This document shows positions 6,271 through 8,768 of a DNA stretch of 8,768 nucleotides, piece by piece. This DNA is from an uncultured Bacteroidota bacterium (lineage in GTDB: Bacteria; Bacteroidota; Bacteroidia; Chitinophagales; S012-47). The notes under the pieces are model-generated. The model did no database searches and was not told the origin of the DNA. It worked only from the letters and a program-made list of their open reading frames with translations. Both the position numbers and the translations under genes were made by a program. The stretch is taken from the NCBI GenBank assembly GCA_913062655.1, contig CAJXXO010000094.1, positions 1 through 8,768 of the forward strand, given 5' to 3'. How positions within the stretch are numbered: position 1 is the stretch's first letter; each line of letters begins with the position of its first letter.

Positions 6271-6738
6271 ATGAGTTTGCTTGTTATCCTGCTGATCATT
6301 GCGCTGGGATTGTTGTTTATCTTCATTGAATTGTTCCTGATTCCCGGCACTGCATTTGTCGGCTTGCTGGGGCTGATAGTTTCGGGCGCTGGCGTGTACC
6401 TTACCTACGATTACCATGGCGCCACCTATGGCCATATCGTTATGATGGTCACCTCTGTGGCTGCCGTAGTAATGCTGGTAATAGGATTGAAACGGATTTC
6501 CTCCCTTCGATGGGCCGACCCGGATGCTATTGACAGTAAGGTCAATGTATTGGAAGAGGTACCGGTCAAGGAAGGGGATGAAGGAGTGGCATTCAATGTC
6601 CTTCGCCCCAATGGAATGGCTACCTTTGGCGACAAGCGCCTCGAAGTATACTCTATCGGTGAGTACATAGATAAGGGTACACCGGTGGTGGTAACAAAAG
6701 TGACACACGATAGAATTTACGTTAAGCAAAAAGCATAA
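6271..6738 (+). CDS. NfeD-like membrane protein (short form)
   Basis: The product has 155 residues. Three hydrophobic segments lie at about 2-23, 25-47 and 54-73, with an ELFLIPG motif at the end of the first that is typical of NfeD proteins. The soluble C-terminal part (about 90-155) reads as the NfeD OB-fold domain, with GxxGVAFNVLRPNGMATFGDKRLEVYS followed by IDKGTPVVVTKV and a closing strand. The serine-protease (ClpP-like) half of long NfeD proteins is absent, so this is the short type that accompanies flotillins. Family knowledge says the OB-fold domain interacts with flotillin/SPFH partners and modulates membrane microdomains. The floA gene begins only 6 bases after its stop, which supports that role here. 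Confidence 0.92.
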   Translation: MSLLVILLIIALGLLFIFIELFLIPGTAFVGLLGLIVSGAGVYLTYDYHGATYGHIVMMVTSVAAVVMLVIGLKRISSLRWADPDAIDSKVNVLEEVPVKEGDEGVAFNVLRPNGMATFGDKRLEVYSIGEYIDKGTPVVVTKVTHDRIYVKQKA

Positions 6739-6744
6739 TACGCT

Positions 6745-7752
6745 ATGGATCAGAGTACTATACCATTGATTATTGGGATTGCCGTCTTGCTGGTGGTGGT
6801 CATTATTTTGGTGTTGTTCACCCGCATTCTTGGTCTCTGGATCAATGCACAATTGTCAGGGGTACGCATCAGTTTCATTCAGCTCATCTTCATGCGCTGG
6901 AGAAAGGTACCACCGGCTGTAATTGTGAAAGCGATGATTACCGCTACCAAAGCGGGTATATCCATCAGTAGAAATGAGCTTGAGGCCCACTATCTGGCCG
7001 GTGGCAATGTGCCAAGTGTTGTCAATGCACTGGTGTCAGCCGATAAAGCCAATATAGACCTCAATTTCAAGTCCGCAGCCGCCATCGATCTGGCGGGTCG
7101 TGATGTTTTCGATGCGGTGCAGCTATCAGTAAACCCAAGGGTGATTGAGTCACCACCTGTAGTGGCAGTAGCGAAAGATGGTATTCAGCTCATTGCCAAA
7201 GCGCGCGTAACGGTACGCGCCAATATCAAGCGGTTGGTGGGTGGAGCCGGTGAAGAGACCATCCTCGCGAGAGTGGGGGAAGGCATTGTTACCTCTATCG
7301 GTTCGGCCGACACCCACAAGAAGGTTTTGGAAAATCCGGACACCATATCCAAACTGGTGTTGGGTAAGGGCCTCGACTCAGGTACCGCTTTCGAGATTCT
7401 TTCAATCGATATTGCCGATATCGATATCGGAAAGAACATTGGTGCCGAGCTGCAGATCGACCAGGCCAATGCAGACAAGAACATTGCCCAGGCGAAAGCA
7501 GAAGAGCGCAGAGCTATGGCCGTAGCACAGGAACAGGAAATGAAAGCTAAGGCACAGGAAGCGCGCGCCAAGGTTATCGAAGCAGAAGCTGAGGTGCCAA
7601 AAGCGATGGCCGAAGCTTTCCGTAGTGGCAATCTGGGCGTTATGGACTACTACAAAATGGAAAACATACAAGCCGATACCGATATGCGGGAGAGCATCAG
7701 CAAGCCGAAAGGCGATAGTCGCAGCAGCTCCTCCGAGAAGGACAACGACTAG
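6745..7752 (+). CDS. floA: Flotillin-like protein FloA
   Basis: This is a 335-residue membrane-anchored SPFH protein. One hydrophobic hairpin segment lies at about 6-26 and is followed by LGLWINAQLSGVRIS and FMRWRKVPP, both characteristic of FloA. The SPFH domain spans roughly residues 50-230 with VNPRVIESPPVVAVAKDGIQL, RVGEGIVTSIGSA and FEILSIDIADIDIGKNIGA. A long Ala/Glu/Lys-rich coiled coil (about 235-290) carries the EA-repeat type pattern that drives oligomerisation. The end is a Ser-rich, charged tail (KGDSRSSSSEKDND) that looks disordered. Total length is close to the well-studied Bacillus FloA. Flotillins scaffold ordered membrane regions and affect fluidity and protein quality control. 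It is co-transcribed with the NfeD-like gene, mirroring the known yqeZ-yqfA arrangement, and is followed by a hairpin terminator. Confidence 0.96.
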   Translation: MDQSTIPLIIGIAVLLVVVIILVLFTRILGLWINAQLSGVRISFIQLIFMRWRKVPPAVIVKAMITATKAGISISRNELEAHYLAGGNVPSVVNALVSADKANIDLNFKSAAAIDLAGRDVFDAVQLSVNPRVIESPPVVAVAKDGIQLIAKARVTVRANIKRLVGGAGEETILARVGEGIVTSIGSADTHKKVLENPDTISKLVLGKGLDSGTAFEILSIDIADIDIGKNIGAELQIDQANADKNIAQAKAEERRAMAVAQEQEMKAKAQEARAKVIEAEAEVPKAMAEAFRSGNLGVMDYYKMENIQADTDMRESISKPKGDSRSSSSEKDND

Positions 7753-7771
7753 TCGGCTGATAGACAGTGAT

Positions 7772-7807
7772 CAAAAGGCTGGGCGGCAAAAGCGGTCCAG
7801 CCTTTTG
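7772..7807 (+). terminator. Rho-independent-type hairpin after floA
   Basis: CAAAAGGCTGG at 7772-7782 pairs perfectly with CCAGCCTTTTG at 7797-7807 around a 14-base loop. The GC-rich GGCTGG/CCAGCC core is flanked by AAAA on the left and TTTT on the right, the layout of an intrinsic terminator. It starts 20 bases after the floA stop. The T run is short (four), so termination may be partial. Confidence 0.72.
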
Positions 7808-7873
7808 CATGTCTTAACGGTACCTGATGCAACAATTATAAGTGCATAGGCATTTTAGTAGCAAATAAGTGAC

Positions 7874-8356
7874 ATGAAATATTTTTGGATCATAGCGATC
7901 AGCATGTGGACATTCACCGCATGTGGTCAATCAAATGAAAACAATATGAGTGACAAGGACTATCCAATCCAGAAGTCAGCACAAGAGTGGAAACAAGAGC
8001 TGACAGCCGAAGAGTATCGGATTTTGCGGGAGAAAGGGACGGAGCGTGCCTTTACCGGTAAATATTGGGATCATAAAGCAGAAGGCACCTACGTCTGTGC
8101 GGCATGCGGTACACCCTTATTCAGCTCGGAAACAAAATTTGAAAGTGGCTCCGGCTGGCCCAGCTACTACCAACCGGTGAATGATGGAAATGTAGAAGAA
8201 AAGCTGGATAAGAGCCTGGGTATGGTGCGTACCGAAGTACTGTGCGGGAAGTGTGGCGGCCACCTGGGTCATGTATTCAACGATGGCCCACCCCCCACCG
8301 GACTTCGGTATTGTATCAATTCCGCTTCGCTGGACTTCCAGGAGAAAGAAGAGTAA
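7874..8356 (+). CDS. msrB: Peptide-methionine (R)-S-oxide reductase MsrB, lipoprotein form
   Basis: The product has 160 residues. It reduces methionine-R-sulfoxide in proteins. The zinc site is complete with CAAC (Cys75, Cys78) and CGKC (Cys124, Cys127). SGSGWPSYY at 91-99, HLGHVF at 130-135 and RYCINSASLDF with catalytic Cys147 complete the MsrB fold. The N-terminus has a hydrophobic segment and a lipobox-like FTAC ending at Cys17, followed by a polar linker, so the enzyme should be anchored in the cell envelope. Phe at the -3 position of the lipobox is not ideal, and an internal ATG at residue 25 could give a cytosolic form. Apart from Cys17, the four zinc cysteines and Cys147 there is no other cysteine, so no internal resolving cysteine is available. 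It is convergent with a thioredoxin-like gene 3 bases away, a possible reductant source. Confidence 0.95.
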   Translation: MKYFWIIAISMWTFTACGQSNENNMSDKDYPIQKSAQEWKQELTAEEYRILREKGTERAFTGKYWDHKAEGTYVCAACGTPLFSSETKFESGSGWPSYYQPVNDGNVEEKLDKSLGMVRTEVLCGKCGGHLGHVFNDGPPPTGLRYCINSASLDFQEKEE

Positions 8357-8381
8357 GGGTTATCCCTTCTCTCCCTTTTTT
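8351..8381 (+). terminator. Possible terminator between msrB and the convergent thioredoxin-like gene
   Basis: AAGGG (8355-8359) and CCCTT (8364-8368) form a stem around TTAT, extended by GAG/CTC with one bulged T. A run of six T follows at 8376-8381. It overlaps both stop codons. The T-rich stretch is also explained by lysine codons of the opposite gene, so the call is weak. Confidence 0.35.
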
Positions 8382-8698
8382 CTCTTCTTTTCTTCAAATT
8401 GCAGGAAGTCTTCCATTTGCTTTACGCTTAACCGCTTGCCAATGATTTTGAAGTTAGGGTCCAGGATAAAGACGGTTGGCGTGCCCCGTACATCGTATTG
8501 ATCGCGAAAGTCATCCTGGCCTTCCAGGTCGATAAGGTTGTGCCAGTCTTGCAGATTGTGTTCTTCGATAAATTTATCCCAACGATCACGTGTCAGTTCG
8601 GTGGTAATGGCATAGACCTTCAGGTTGTACTTATCCTTCCATTCCTGGTACTTCTTGTGCAGCTTGGGCGTCTCCTCCCGGCAGTGACCACAATCGGC
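8360..8698 (-). CDS. TlpA/thioredoxin-like protein, N-terminal part missing or cut
   Basis: The 112 supported residues begin at ADCGHCREETPKL, the redox CxxC active site (Cys-Gly-His-Cys) and the start of the following helix. Then come KVYAITTE, a WDKFIEEHNL helix, YDVRGTPTVFILD with the cis-proline after Thr, IIGKRLS and a Lys-rich tail (EEKKRKKGEKG). This matches the C-terminal thioredoxin domain of Bacteroidota TlpA-type proteins, which are usually exported and act as envelope disulfide reductants. Upstream of ADCGHC the same frame stays open to the window edge but lacks the hydrophobic strand and FW motif that should precede the active site. The sequence there looks foreign (see the separate entry), so I end the gene at the conserved part. 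A TTG at 8731 is in frame but not a believable start. Any signal peptide or extra N-terminal domain lies outside the window. Confidence 0.8.
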   Translation of the reverse strand, partial: ADCGHCREETPKLHKKYQEWKDKYNLKVYAITTELTRDRWDKFIEEHNLQDWHNLIDLEGQDDFRDQYDVRGTPTVFILDPNFKIIGKRLSVKQMEDFLQFEEKKRKKGEKG

Positions 8699-8768
8699 AC
8701 CTCCAGCCAGCGGGCCGTGGAGATCAGCCAATGAAGGTGCTCCAGCAGGGTCTTCGCGGTAACGGCGG
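8680..8768 (-). other. Probable foreign segment at the contig end, resembling part of an isochorismatase-like hydrolase
   Basis: Read leftward from the right edge in a different frame from the thioredoxin-like gene, these bases encode AVTAKTLLEHLHWLISTA followed by RWLEVPIVVTA, with no stop. A helix ending in 'LEVP' and a buried strand 'IVVT' is the pattern of isochorismatase/cysteine-hydrolase-fold proteins. The last 68 bases are about 66% GC by my count, well above the adjacent thioredoxin-like gene. The two frames meet within roughly 19 bases that encode ADCGHC in one and PIVVTA in the other. I read this as an assembly chimera or a rearrangement breakpoint; the hydrolase resemblance is from pattern recognition only. 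Confidence 0.4.

Noticed and set aside
5890..6852. Antisense open frame of 320 codons across the second lipoprotein, NfeD and the start of floA
   Set aside because: It crosses three well-supported genes and two gaps, and its product is rich in His, Gln and Asn with no domain pattern.
7415..7430. Perfect 16-base palindrome CCGATATCGATATCGG
   Set aside because: It lies inside floA and encodes the conserved ADIDIG segment; alternating Asp and Ile codons produce the symmetry, so an operator or origin role is not needed.
7185..7631. Antisense open frame opposite the floA coiled coil
   Set aside because: The Ala/Ser-rich product simply mirrors the repetitive Ala/Glu/Lys codons of FloA.
8729..8731. 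TTG as the start codon of the thioredoxin-like gene
   Set aside because: Starting here would give a domain lacking its first strands just before CGHC; the frame upstream of the active site appears not to belong to this gene.

Overview
The window looks like a stretch of chromosome from a member of the Bacteroidota, possibly a Saprospiria-like lineage; the phylum is fairly safe, anything finer is a guess. The signs are secreted and lipid-anchored proteins typical of that phylum, few strong Shine-Dalgarno sequences, and TAnnTTT elements just upstream of several start codons that resemble the Bacteroidota -7 promoter box. The genes are densely packed on both strands, and no stretch over 300 bases lacks a gene. 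I see no tRNA or rRNA gene, CRISPR array, insertion sequence or prophage.

Layout from left to right. A leftward pair opens the window: a phospholipase D/cardiolipin synthase-like protein cut by the left edge, preceded by and overlapping a VOC (glyoxalase-fold) protein. Diverging from it on the plus strand are a secreted M1 metallopeptidase and a secreted TapB/DUF3108-like protein. A tight leftward operon follows: rlmH (23S rRNA pseudouridine methyltransferase), a rhomboid protease and ltaE (threonine aldolase). Its last stop codon shares a CTAG with the stop of the convergent secreted protein. Diverging from rlmH on the plus strand are two tandem small lipoproteins that are paralogues of each other, then the NfeD-floA pair that builds flotillin membrane domains, ended by a clear hairpin terminator. 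A lipoprotein-type methionine sulfoxide reductase B comes next. Convergent with it is a TlpA-like thioredoxin-fold gene at the right edge.

Several genes form plausible units. MsrB and the neighbouring thioredoxin-like protein could form an envelope methionine-repair couple. NfeD and FloA are a known partnership. The two lipoproteins share a four-cysteine pattern and the second has an internally duplicated lipobox.

Most of the window is ordinary core and envelope biology, and I do not see a convincing new multi-gene system. The points most worth a second look are the paralogous cysteine lipoproteins and the last ~70-90 bases. There the thioredoxin-like gene loses its expected N-terminal strand, GC rises sharply, and another reading frame looks like a piece of an unrelated isochorismatase-type hydrolase. 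That pattern suggests a chimeric contig end or a real rearrangement breakpoint.
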